Shown here: one piece after another, positions 43,250 to 54,442 of the stretch
How positions within the stretch are numbered: position 1 is the stretch's first letter
How the letters are laid out: every line of letters begins with the position of its first letter
Source: Dryomyza anilis
Taxonomy: Eukaryota; Arthropoda; Insecta; Diptera; Dryomyzidae
Direction of reading: 5' to 3'
Assembly: GCA_951804985.1 (NCBI GenBank)
Contig: OX638131.1
Span: 7,974,630-8,038,629, forward strand
Length of the DNA: 64,000 nucleotides
Notes under the pieces: generated by a model
Databases searched by the model: none
Seen by the model: only the letters and a program-made list of their open reading frames with translations
What the model was told of the DNA's origin: nothing
Made by a program: the position numbers and the translations under genes

Positions 43250-43484
43250 GTACTTCTTTAATAAAGAAAATTTGAGAAACACAAATATTGCACGTGAGTC
43301 AAACGCAGAACCATTAAACAAAATAAATGCGCTACAAAAGAAACACGTAGAATCTTTAAAAATAGCACAGACTAATTTTGAAGAGCTGCATGTCAGAGCG
43401 TTAAACGAAATGAACTCAATTAAAAATAAAAAACAGACGACGGCGAACAGCAGCACACAACTGATAATAATTAAAGGGATATAA
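43250..43484 (+). pseudogene. Coding remnant without start, coiled-coil C-terminus
   Basis: An open stretch of about 75 codons with convincing codon use: it includes NKINALQKKHVESLKIAQTN then FEELHVRALNEMNSIKNKK, and ends with TAA at 43482. There is no ATG near its start and no clean upstream acceptor. The helix with FEELH followed by an E-x3-K pattern resembles the C-terminal coiled coil of Myb/SANT-type proteins associated with DNA transposons (my inference). A terminal exon of a host gene is the alternative. Confidence 0.35.
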
Positions 43485-43656
43485 ATTAGTTAGATATCAT
43501 CAATAAAAAGTAATATTTGGTTACAAAAAAAAAATAGTTTCTAAAATTACAAAAAAATATTTAAATCTAAATAACTCCTACCTAATATCTGCTGCTTGTT
43601 GTATTCGATCACGTATATTGTAATTCGCCTCCTTCTTTTGATTCTTCAATTCGAAG

Positions 43657-46600
43657 ATGTTTAAGTCACGCATCGAACACGATCCTCGTCTTGGACGCAC
43701 ACTTGTCACAACGGAAGCGGTGAAACGCGGTGAAAAAGTGGTGGTCGAAATGCCCTTTGCTATAGGACCCAAACAGAACAGCGGCATCATTTGTCTGGGC
43801 TGTTATTCGTTTCTGCAATTTGGCGAAGATGGCGATTCCGTGGATCGTTGTGAAACCTGTGACTGGCCACTGTGTGATGCTTGTGCCGAGTCCAGTGATC
43901 ATCGTGGCGAGTGCGAGGTATTTTCAAAGGCTAAAGTGACTTTTGCCGGAAATGTGGGCGAGGATGGAATATGCACACAATTGGATTGCATAACGCCTTT
44001 GAGGTTAGTACCTACTTTTAAAGAGTGAGAGAGAGGGACAAAAAAAATATATATTGAAAGGGCATAGTGAATGTGTCGTTGCAAATTAAAAAACATCACT
44101 TTGTTTGGAAAATTGTTTTGAATTATCATTTTCACACAATATAAGTCGTCATAAAGCCATTTTTAATTCAAAACTTTAAAAACATTTTAACTTTGAATTC
44201 ATTAGTTTTTTATGAAGACATTTTTCGGCATTTTAATTTAGAAAATATCAAACACACATTTTGTAAAAGCTAGAAATGGTGCGATTTTAAATTGCAGCAT
44301 TTGGAAATTTTTGGAAATGTTTTTGCATTTTTAATCAAAACCACTGTCAAGTGTGACTTAATATGACATTCACTTTTTCATCCACGGATTTAATACCTTT
44401 TTAGTGCTTTTCGAGAAGAATTGAAAATGTGAACAGGTGAAAATAAAAATGTGCAATTTGGACGATTGTAATTCAATAAATATATTTAAAAGTATTCTAA
44501 AAAATGTTTTTTTTAATATAGAAATTTCATAGACAATGACTGATCTAATTCCACACCCAAAGAACGAATCAGTTGGGGCAACCGTCTTTTTTTGCCAACC
44601 GATTTACTTAGTTCTGTCAACATTCGACTGATTCAGTTGTTGCAACACCGCGTATCAGTTCACACAACTAATGAATACAATTGTCACAACCAATTTGTTT
44701 AGTTGTGGTAGCCAATTTAATTATAAGAAATCGGCCATTTTACCTCGCCCTAGCGCTCCAACATGTTGCAAAGACGAAGTCAGCGTCACAATAGCGTTCC
44801 TGAGATCGAACATTGCCGACGATTCGTTGTGCTGCTGACTTCGTGTTTGCAACACGTTGGAGCGCTAGGGCTGCATATAGAAAAATACAACATATAGACA
44901 CAAAATCGCAAGAACTCTGTAGAAAAGAATGTCTCTTGTTGAAGAAAGTATAATTGAGCATGAAAGAACCGAACAGTAACAACTATAAAGTCTTAAAACA
45001 ATTTCAAAATTTGTTTTACACGTGGCACGCGCGCTGTCCGCAGCACAAAACAAAACGAGTGAAAAATCTAAAGCTTGCGAGACTATTGTTGTCCTGCTTT
45101 GGCATCGCTTTTATACAAGACAACTGATTTCGCAGTTGAATCAAATAAATATTGGTAGCTACAACTTAATGTTATATAACTATCTGTTAAGTCAAATAAA
45201 TATTGGTTAGGTCTCATTTTGAATTCAGTTGCCGTAGCAATGGAAATAAAAAAATTGAAAATGGATTAAAAGTTTGTTTCTCCAATCAATGTTGCAGTTG
45301 CTTCAACTAATAGTTGGTTACGCTTCATACTATTGTTCACCACAAATGAAAATCAGTTGAGGCTGACTAAATTTGGTAGATGCAAATGAATATTCGTTGA
45401 AACAACTGCACGCCAAGCAATTATTTTTATGTGTGCACATTGACTGATCTAATTCCACATTGAGTAAAGTGGGACATCGTTCAAGTCCCACTTTACCATC
45501 TGTATATAAACTTTTAATATAGAATTTAGAATAGAATATAGAAATTATATGGAAAATTACCTATCTAATTCCAAATTGACTTCAAATGGTTCAAGTTAAA
45601 GCAGTCGGTTTGAATTCATTAAAAATTAAATTTGCATTTTTAAAAATGTTGATAAATCCAATTTTATAGTGTGAAGTGCTTTAAAAATTATTAAAATATT
45701 TTCTTTTCATTTTTTTTTTTTTGTTATTTTGGTTTATTCATTAATTATTATAACGTATATAAAATATCTTAGGATTTGGACAACTTACTAAATTATAAAT
45801 ACGGATTTTGTGAGGCTATAATCTGACCAAAATGAAAATATTTTTGTTTTTTATGCTATAACTCTTTATGTGCGCAAGATAAAATAGTGATGTAAAGGCA
45901 TTAATTGTTTGTTTTTAAAGCACCTATCGATTGGCATCATTATTTAAAAATATGTTGCCAAACATTAATTTGGCATTTACTATTTGCAATAAAAATGTGT
46001 GTTTTTTAAGTAATGATGACAATCGATAGGTGCTTTAAAAACAAAAAATGAATGCCTTTACACCAATATTTTACTTTGTACCAATAAAGAGTTATGGCGA
46101 AAAAACGAAAAGATTCGCCATTTTGGCATGACAAGATTTTTTAATTTTTCCAATTTACTGCAAAGAAAATACTTTAAATTTTTTTTTTTAAACATTTAAA
46201 AAAAAATTGTATTAATGAAACCAAAATTTCATTCAAAAATACAAATGCGAATCTAACGAATTCAAAAAATTGAAAATGTTATCATGCCAAAAGGGCGAAT
46301 CTTTTCGTTTTTTTGTCATAACATTTTATTTTTATAAGATAAAATAGTGGTGTAAAGGCATTTATTGTTTGTTTTCAAAGAACCTCATTACACTGAACCA
46401 AATAAGTACATATGTACAATAAAAAAGTACATTATCACAAAGAATATTTCGTTAAAATTGGTCCAATGTAACTGTTCATTGTCACAATGAATCTCCAGTA
46501 ATACTTCAATGTACAAATTTATTGAATGTTCGGATCATAAAACAAAATGACAAATATTCATAATCACAATGAATATTTTATTAGCTATATTGAATGCGAG

Positions 46601-49600
46601 AGTTCATCGTCGCAATGAATCGAATACTCTAATGAACGAGATCATAAATGTTCGGATCATAAATGTTCGGATCATAAAACAAAATGACAAATATTCATAA
46701 TCACAATGAATATTTTATTAGCTATATTGAATGCGAGAGTTCATCGTCGCAATGAATCGAATACTCTAATGAACGAGATCATAAACAAAAAGTGAATTGT
46801 GAATTCAGAAAGTTTTTTCATTTTTGTTATTTTAATATAAATTCAATTAATATATACATTAAATTAAATGTAATTTCGCACTTCATTTCACTTCACGCAA
46901 CTACTTCTTACATTTGTCGCGTCTTTGTGCGAATTATATTATGAACACTGATTCTTACTGAAAATGAACTGATCATTAAATTCACAAACAAGTTACAAGA
47001 CAATGTACATTGTCACAATGTATCTTGAATTAAAACGTATGAATTTGCCTCTATGAACAGGATTCGTTAATATTATGAACCAGTTTATTTTCTGTGTAGA
47101 TTAGCATTTGTATTTTTGAATGAAATTTTGATTTCATTGATACAATTTTTGTTTTAAAATGTTAAAAACAATTTTTTAAAGTATTTTCTTTGCAGTAATT
47201 ATTTTTTTTTATAAAAATGTGTACAAAACTAACTTATAATAAACAGTTTAATTTAATGTCAGATCATAATTTCAATTAATTTTTGAACTAAAATTGTAGG
47301 CACAAATTAATTTTAAATTAAAATATTATTTTTCAATAAAATTTTTATATTTTTAAAAATAGGTATTTTTAAAAATACCTATTTTTAAAAAATAAATATT
47401 TTTTTTATTTAATTTTGAAAAAAAACTTAAATTATAGAAATCCCCAAATTCATAAACATTTGTTATCAAGTATCTCAAAATTCATATTATTGTTAAATTT
47501 GATAAATTTAAAAATTTTGTATTTCAAAAATTAACTAATTTCAATCAAAATTATTTTTTAAAATCTAATTTATAGTAATATGATTTAAATGAGACTGCAA
47601 TATCTCATATTGTGATAGTTATGTTCATTTGTGGCCATTAAACAAATTTTACGATTTCTACCTTTACTCAAATAATCCACACCAGCTGAAACAAACTCAT
47701 ACCTGTCCGTTTCTATTGAAATTATTTGTTGATATTTGTGAGTAGGAAAGCTCTTTCTTGGCTAAATTTCGACAGCGAAAAATATTGCAAAATTCTTTAA
47801 AACATCTCGTGCTCGACATCAACACAATAAAGACAATAAAGCAGCATCCAAGAAAATATAAAATTTGAATATTTTTGCGTGTTCACAAAAATCATGTCAT
47901 TCAAGAAGATGACTTCAAAGCAGCCGCATGTCATCGTTAATCGCACAAATATACGCGAGAGTCCGATATTAGGACGTTATTTGATCTCTAGCGAAAAAAG
48001 TCTAGAGCGCGAAGTACTCATTGAAGAGTTACCCTTTGCAGTGGGTCCTAAATGTGGCAGTCGTGTGGTGTGTCTTGGTTGTTATAAACCGTTAAAGTGT
48101 CAGCCAGATGAACTTGAACGTTGTCCGGACTGTGGCTGGCCGTTATGTGCAGAATGTGTTAAATTGGCGGGCAATAACGATAATTATGATGCGACAGAAA
48201 TTAATATCGATGCTCATCGTCGAGCTGAATGTGAGATATTTCAAAAATCGAAAGCTAAATTCTTTGCATTGAAAACTGATACTAATGGCTGTCCACAATT
48301 GGATTGTATAATGCCATTAAGGTAACACATTCAAAATGTTTAAACAAAAATATGAAAAGAATAACAAAAATAATAAGAACACTGCAGGAGTTGGTTGTTG
48401 GACTTTTAGGACAGACAGACAGCCAGACAGGCAGTCCGTTTATTATGTGTCCGCGCAAATTTATATTTAGAATGTATCGCATGAATTATGTAGGTACTGC
48501 AAAGTAAAAGCAATATTTAAAATTCGTAATTCCTATGGTTGTTGTTATTAAAATTGTTTTTATTTCTGTATTTCGATTTAGTAGGTATCTGTGTATAAGT
48601 AATATAATTTAATGAAGATTAGAAATATAATTTATTGGATTCTTAAGGCATGTGGTTTAAAGAATGCTGTTCGAAATTGTTTTTTAAAAGTAGGTGATAC
48701 ATACTAAAGTTTATCTGATATTATATTAAATATCTGAGGTCTTAGAGAAATTTTGAATTTAAGAGAAAAGTTGGATTTTTTAGAGAAAATATTAATTTTA
48801 GTGAATTTTTTAATTTTTAGTAGTATTTAGTAAAAAATTGAATTTTTAGTAAAAAATATTATTTTTAAATAAAACGTTAATTCATATTACAAATTTGAAT
48901 TTTAGTTATAATTTTAATTTTTAATACTAATTAAAAATTTTAGCACTAATTTTAGTTTCCAATGAAAATTTTAAGTTTTAGTGAAAATATTAATGTTTTT
49001 TTAGTAAAATTTTAATTTTTACTGAAATTTAAATTTTTAAAACAAAATGAAAATTTTAGTACTAATTTAAATTTAATTTTTAGTACAAATTTGAATTTTT
49101 AGTACAAAATTTAATTTTTAGTGAAAATTTGAATATTTTAGTACAAATTTTAATTTTTAGTAAAAATTTAAATTTTGAGTACAGTTTGAATTTTTAGTAC
49201 TAATTTCAATTTTTAGTACAAATTTGATTTTTTACGGAAATTACCAAATAAAAAAATAGTACTAAGTCTAATTTTTAGTACTAATTGGAATTTTCAGTGA
49301 CAATTTGAATTTTTACCATAATTAAAATTTTTAAAACAAAATGGAAATTTTAATACTAATTTCAATTTTTAGTACAAGTTTAAATTTTGAGTACTAATTT
49401 AAATATTTAGTACAAATTTATGTTTTGAGTAAAAGTTTGAATTTTTAGTTATAATTTGAATGTTTTGTACAAATATGAATTTTTACTGAAAATTACCAAT
49501 TAAAAAAATAGTACTAATTCTAATTTTTAGTACTAATTGGAATTTTCAGTGACAATTTGAATTTTTACCATAATTAAATTTTTTTAACAAAATAGAAATT

Positions 49601-51917
49601 TTAGTACTAATTTAAATTTTTAGTACAAATTTCATTTTTAGTACAAATTTGAATTTTTAGTATAAATTTTAATTTTGAGGACTAGTTTAAATTTTTAGTA
49701 CTAATTTGAATTTTTAGTACTAGTTTGAATTTTTAGTACAAATTTGAATTTTTAGTGAAAATTTAAATTTTTTAGTTAAATTTAATTTCTTTGTACAATT
49801 TCAGTTTTTAGTATAAATTTAAAGTACAAATTTCCATTTTTAGTACAAATTTAAATTTTTATCAAAAATTTTAATTATTAATGAACATTTGTATTTATAG
49901 TAAACATTTTAATTTTCAGTAATAATTTTAATTTTTAGAACTAATTTTAATTTTTAGTACAAATATACATTTTTAGTACTAATTTGAATTTTTAATACGA
50001 ATTTCAGTTGAGTAGTTAAAATTTAAATTTTTATTTAAAATTAAAACGTTTAGTACAATTTTCAGTATTTAATAAAAATTTAATTTTGTAGTACAAATTC
50101 GATTCTTTACTGAAAATCACCAATTTAAAAAAAATTGTACTGATGCTAATTTTTAGTACTAATTTGAATTTTCAGTGAAAATTTGAATTTTTTAGTACAC
50201 ATTTGAAATTTTAGTACAAATTTAAATTTTGAGTATTTATTTTAATTTTTAGTACAAATATTAATGTTGAATGAAAATTAAAATTATTTAATCTACATAA
50301 ATTCAAATTCGACAAATGATTATAACGTATTTATATTAATAATCATTTATAATTTTTTTCTAATATCAAATTAATAATTTCTTCTAACGATCGATATATT
50401 AGAATTCTATGATTTAGAAAACAATTTACGAAAAATATTTACTTACAAAATTCTCTGCCACAGAGTGCTGCTAGCTAAGGAAGCCGATCCTGAACGTTGG
50501 AACAATGAGATTGCGCCCATGGAATATCACGATGAGGCACGTCGCCAAATGACCGACATCTGGAATGCGGATCTTGTGAATATAGCGCAATATTTGCGTG
50601 GTCCCTGCAAGTTGGAACGCTTCGACGAGGATTTGATCATGCGGGTAGTCGGCATCTTGGAGGTGAATGCATTCGAAGCACGTACACTAGAAGGCTATCC
50701 GCTGCGTGGACTCTATCCGATTACAGGCGTTCTAGCGCACAATTGTGTGCCAAATACGGCACGTAGTATTTATCCCAGCGAAGGTTACAGGTGGGTTAAA
50801 TATTTCTAGTAATAATACTAGCCAACAAAAAGAGAAAAATATGTTCCCATGTACATCTTATAAATACATTTTACATGTTTGATTCGTGGGTGCTGATTTT
50901 GACCTGGAAAAAAACTGAGTATGCAGTCCAAATCGGCACTAGCGAATCATATAGAATTGATGTATGGGATGTCTATGGGAGTAACCGTGTTGGGTAGTGT
51001 TAGTCATTGCAAAAATACTAATATCTGTGTCTCCTCCAAAGAATTCGTTTGCGCGCCATGTGCGACATGGAAGCCGGTCAACAGCTGCAACACGCCTACA
51101 CGTACACCCTAAATGGCACCGCACAGCGTCAGGAGCATCTGTTGAGCGGCAAATTCTTCAAGTGCGAATGCCAGCGCTGCAAGGATCCCACCGAGCTGGG
51201 CACCTACTTCAGCAGCTTCAAGTGCAGCAAATGCGAGAATGGTTGGCTCTTGGCAACGCAACCGCTGGGTATTGTCTTCCTTAAATTAAATTTCTCTATT
51301 GCTAACAGCATTTTGTCTCAGACCCCACGGCTGGCTGGAAATGCAGTGTATGCGAGTTTAAAACGAGCAGCAACACCATAGAACAGGCTGTATGTGCACT
51401 GCAGGAGGAGGTGGACATCGTACAGCTGTCGGATATGAGCGCCGAGCGCCTCCAGGCGACCGAGAAGCTGATGCGTAAATATCGTGACGTGCTGCATCCG
51501 CTGCACTTTATCTTCACCGGCTTGCGTCAGAGTCTCATTGAAATGTACGGTCGCGTGAGTGGCTATGAAATGGCTGACTTGCCCGATGTGTTGCTCGAGC
51601 GGAAAGAGGAGCTGTGTCGGCAGGTTTTGCGTGTGCTGAACCGTTTCGAACCCGGTCTGAGTCGCACACGCGCTATGATGTTGTACGAGCAACATGTGCC
51701 GCTGGTGTTGCTGGCGAAGAGCGCCTTCATTAGCGGTAATCTGACGGGCACTGCGTTGCGTGACAAACTGTTGGAGGCCATCGAGTGTCTGCGCGAATGC
51801 GTTGACATATTGCAGCACGAGGATGTGGCCTCGCAGGAGGGCGTCTTGGGGCAGGTGGCCAAGCAGGCGCTCGAGCAGTTGAGTCTGAGCGTTGAAGGAC
51901 TAGAGGGTGATGTTTGA
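43657..51917 (+). CDS. msta: msta / SmydA-type SET-MYND protein, isoform A (distal first exon)
   Basis: Arthropod SmydA family: SET domain interrupted by a MYND-like zinc finger; putative protein lysine methyltransferase. Exons 43657-44003, 50464-50790, 51042-51268 and 51322-51917 join with phases 2, 2, 1 into 1497 nt, or 498 aa. Exon A carries the SET N-terminal strands (GRTLVTTEAVKRGEKVVVEM, ~12-31) and a zinc finger with C-x2-C pairs (CLGCYS, CETCDWPLCDAC, then H/C in DHRGEC). Shared exons carry the SET core with GVLAHNCVPNTARSIYP in place of the usual NHSCxPN motif, the post-SET cysteines KCECQRCKDP and KCSKCENGW, and a helical TPR-like C-terminus. In Drosophila, msta likewise has isoforms A and B from alternative first exons. 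The first intron is 6.46 kb and contains exon B and several transposons. AATAAA at 51956. Confidence 0.8.
44537..44555. repeat. Left flanking direct repeat of an 885-bp insertion
   Basis: TGACTGATCTAATTCCACA occurs identically at 45441-45459. Confidence 0.7.
44552..45440. mobile_element. Palindrome-array element (CAGTTG type) with an internal hairpin
   Basis: Begins CACACCCAAAGAACGAATCA and ends with the inverse of GTGCACACATAAAAATAATT. The interior holds many CAGTTG/CAACTG units, some paired (CAGTTGTTGCAAC, GTTGAAACAACTG). The strong 38-bp hairpin at 44747-44871 lies inside. The whole is flanked by a 19-bp direct repeat. It lies in the isoform A intron of msta. Confidence 0.55.
44747..44871. 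repeat. 38-bp inverted repeat, 49-base loop
   Basis: The left arm 44747-44784 starts GCCCTAGCGCTCCAAC; the right arm 44834-44871 is its inverse with only two mismatches over 38 bases. It is much GC-richer than its surroundings. Confidence 0.75.
45441..45459. repeat. Right flanking direct repeat of the 885-bp insertion
   Basis: TGACTGATCTAATTCCACA, identical to 44537-44555. A third degenerate relative (ACCTATCTAATTCCA) sits at 45559. Confidence 0.7.
45630..46385. mobile_element. Non-autonomous inverted-repeat element, copy 2 (interrupted)
   Basis: Diverged copy of 34991-35684: shares GAAGTGCTTTAAAA, ATTATAACGTATATAAAA, GGATTTGGACAACTTA, ATAAATACGGATTTTGTGAG, AAGCACCTATCGATTGGCAT and ATGCCAAAAGGGCGAAT. 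A further inverted piece (46308-46385) is cut short by the next element. Confidence 0.65.
46391..47098. mobile_element. Palindrome-array element (AATGAAT type) with 137-bp tandem duplication
   Basis: Left end TTACACTGAACCAAATAAGT; right end the inverse of CTACACAGAAAATAAACTGG. The interior is made of palindromes such as TTCATTGTCACAATGAAT, TTCATAATCACAATGAAT and TTCATCGTCGCAATGAAT. A 137-bp segment is repeated in tandem (46525-46661, 46662-46787) with almost no differences. It is inserted beside or within the element at 45630-46385. Confidence 0.65.
47354..47392. repeat. Short perfect palindrome
   Basis: AAAAATAGGTATTTTT and its inverse adjoin, giving a perfect 36-40 bp AT-rich palindrome. 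Confidence 0.55.
47894..51917 (+). CDS. msta: msta / SmydA-type SET-MYND protein, isoform B (proximal first exon)
   Basis: Exon B (47894-48321) is a paralog of exon A: same order of motifs (LGRYLISSE, VLIEELPFAVGPKCGS, CLGCYKPLK, CPDCGWPLCAECVK, HRRAECEIFQKSKAKF, PQLDCIMPLR) and the same phase-2 donor, TTAAG|GTAACA. Joined to the shared exons 50464-50790, 51042-51268 and 51322-51917 it gives 1578 nt, or 525 aa. It has a longer N-terminus (MSFKKMTSKQPHVIVNRTNI) and an insertion between zinc ligands. Start: the first in-frame ATG (47894). Its own promoter should lie within the isoform A intron, about 47.6-47.9 kb. The intron between exon B and the shared exons is 2.1 kb, mostly satellite. Confidence 0.8.
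48740..50290. repeat. AT-rich degenerate satellite in the msta intron
   Basis: About 1.55 kb of units like TTTTTAGTACAAATTTGAA (~18-19 bp), same orientation as the PolrMT intron array. A higher-order repeat is visible: a segment with TTTACTGAAAATTACCAA and GACAATTTGAATTTTTACCA recurs near 49230-49330 and 49485-49580. Confidence 0.75.
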
Positions 51918-51955
51918 AATGCAGCACTTTGTAAATTTAATACAAATTAAAGCGT

Positions 51956-51961
51956 AATAAA
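51956..51961 (+). terminator. msta polyadenylation signal
   Basis: AATAAA 39 bases after the msta stop. The next gene's stop codon, on the other strand, is only 168 bases further on. Confidence 0.5.
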
Positions 51962-52128
51962 TACAAATTTATATTTTAAATTATTAAATGCAATCGTAAG
52001 CGATCGTTTACTTTGAGTAAAATAAAAAAATTCTATAAAATAATTATAAAACGTAATGATATTATAATATTAAATTGATCAGACACATTAAAATTTTGTA
52101 TTTTTGTTATAACTTAGAAATTATTGTA

Positions 52129-54442
52129 TTAACGTGGGAAATTCAGCGTTGCCTGCCCCGGGAATGCACTGTGCATCAGTGGATTGTACATGGGCATCAT
52201 GGGATTGAATGGTGCTGCATGCTGACCATAGCCGGGCGGCATCATGCCATACGGACTAAGATATGCTGCTGGTGGTAGCTCGGGTGCATTTTTAGTTTTT
52301 TTGTGTTTTCGTTTAAGCTTGGACGATGGCAAAGAGACGACTTCGTGTGCTGAGGAGCTCGAAGTTGTTGAACTGCTGTCATTTGCTGCATCATCATCGT
52401 CGTCATCATCTGCAACATCATTATTCTTATTTTTTTTGTGAACTCGTCGCTTTTTTGCAGCTCTCTCAGCTGTTTTAGTTTCTTTTCGGCGACTTGCTTT
52501 GGCAGGCGCATGAGAACGTTCCAGCTGCAACGTTGTGTTATTGCCCTGCAAATGCTGTGCGAATTGATAACGTTCATTGGGTTTGTAGTGCGCCAACTGC
52601 TGCATATTAAACTCCATGAACGTCTGCAGCATCAGCGATATGTTGGCCGGCTTCGGACATGTTTTTAAGTTGTGATATGGCTCGGAGCAATTTTTACAGA
52701 TCATTTGGCATTCGAAGGAACTGTGGCCCTGTTGTAAATAAGGTTGTTAATTTAGAAAACATTTGAAAATTAATTTTTAAAAATTTTACTACCTTCTTGT
52801 CACAAAGTAGGCAAATAGAGTTCTGTTGCGGCTCATCATTATCCTCAGCACTTGATGTCTCACTAGACTCTTCAGCACTGGACGCATTGTCTACATCGTT
52901 TTCCTCGTCTTGCTCATTTTCTTCATGCTGCTCATTTTCTTCATGCTGTTCATTTTCATTCTGATTTGTCTGCTGCGCCTCCTCATCGTCGTCATCCAAT
53001 ACAAAACGATTCGAAAGTTGACCCAAGCAGACAACATCCTCCTCTGAGGATTGTCGATCATTTTTATTATACACTTTTTTTGTTGCCTTGGTTGTTGGTG
53101 GCTTCTTAGTCGTACCGGCAGCGACGACAGTTGATGTTTTCGCTAAAGACGAAGTAACGGCTATTGCTGTGGGTTTGGCTGTCATAGGGGATTTGGCTGC
53201 CACAGTGGAATTGGCTGCTGAAATAGGTGGTTTAACTGTACTAGTTTTTGCTGCTTCAGTGGGTTTCGCAGCTGAAATAACTTTGACTGTTGCAATAGTT
53301 TTAGCTGTTTCAATGGGTTTCAATGCTGAAATAGGTTTCGCTGCTACTTCTGTAGTTGCTGCTTGTGTGACAGTTGCTACCAACGGTTTTGCATTCATTT
53401 GCTCAATTTTTATTTCATTTTTTATATTTGGCGTAACAAGTTCAATTTCATTGGGTGTTTCTTTCTCCATTTCCTGCTCCTCATCGCTGCTGCTACTACT
53501 GCTGCTTGAGGAACTTTCAGGCAACTTTTTAGTTGGCTGAGGTGTGGCGTTAATTGGCGGTACTGCTTTCTTCGCTGGTTCGTCATCTTCGCTGCTACTT
53601 TCACTGCTGCTACTTGAGCTGGAACTCGAGGCGTTTTCGGCTGGCTTTTTGGCAGTAATTGGCGCCGCAACAACTGGAACTGGCGCTGTAACTGATGACG
53701 CAGATGCCAACATTGGTGCAACAACAGGTACCACGTCCGGTTGCCGTATTTCAGCGGTTTCAGATGCATTGTACGTAACTAATTTGTCATACATAATCGA
53801 ATTTTTACCCACATCGTTTATTCGCGTATCACGGAATTTGCTAAATTCCGTATCATCTTCATCATCATATCTGTTGCCTCCCGGCCTACGTCCTCTTCCT
53901 CCACCTCCTCGATGCGCATTATTTGTATCATTTGCATCTGCAGCATCGGCACTGAAACCCGCAAACGATGCCATGCGACCACGACCAGGGCCACGTCTTC
54001 TGCTTCCATGATTTCCTTGTCTTCTGCCACCATTGTTTTGGCCATTACCACCTCCTCGATTTCGTCTTGAACCACCACCACCTTGTCCTCTTCTTTGACC
54101 ACGACCACCGTCGCCACCATCACGACCAACGTCGCCTCCTACACGACCACCGTCGACTCCATCACGACCACCGTCGCCAACATCACGAGCAGCGCCCCCT
54201 CCATCACGTCCAGCGTCGCTTCCAGCATTACCAGCGTCGCTTCCACCACGCCCACCGCCTCCAAAAGCACCTACTCTTCTGTCATCGACAAATGGATTTT
54301 CTTCTGGCCTCCTTTGATGGAATCTTTCATCATATGTACTATCAAACCGTGTATGTGTTCGACCGCCTGGTTGACTATTTCGACCATCACTGTTCCTGTG
54401 GTGTTGTTGCCGCCCATTATTGTGTCCACCGAAGCCACTCAT
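52129..54442 (-). CDS. RGG-rich protein with two CCHC zinc knuckles
   Basis: Two minus-strand exons (54442-52793, 52728-52129), joined in phase 0 with the junction inside the first zinc knuckle, give 749 aa. Order: polar N-terminus, Gly/Arg/Asp repeats (~50-150, including GRDGGDGGRGQRRG and RRRGPGRGR), poly-Ser/Glu blocks, a degenerate Ala/Lys/Thr/Pro repeat (~355-440), a Glu/Gln/Asn repeat (NEQHEENEQHEEN), then two knuckles, C544-x2-C-x4-H-x4-C557 and C561-x2-C-x4-H-x4-C574. The C-terminus is basic (KASRRKETKTAERAAKKRR), then acidic, Ser-rich, and Pro/Met-rich. The combination indicates an RNA-binding, probably nuclear and condensate-prone protein. I recognise no ortholog. It is convergent with msta (211 bases between stops) and divergent from the next RGG gene. 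Confidence 0.8.

Noticed and set aside
46391..47098. CRISPR-like array of short repeats
   Set aside because: Units are palindromic, variable and without uniform spacers; the genome is clearly eukaryotic.
53088..54011. Plus-strand open frames of 150 codons and more over the zinc-knuckle gene
   Set aside because: Shadows of Ala/Thr/Val and Ser/Glu codon repeats of the minus-strand gene.
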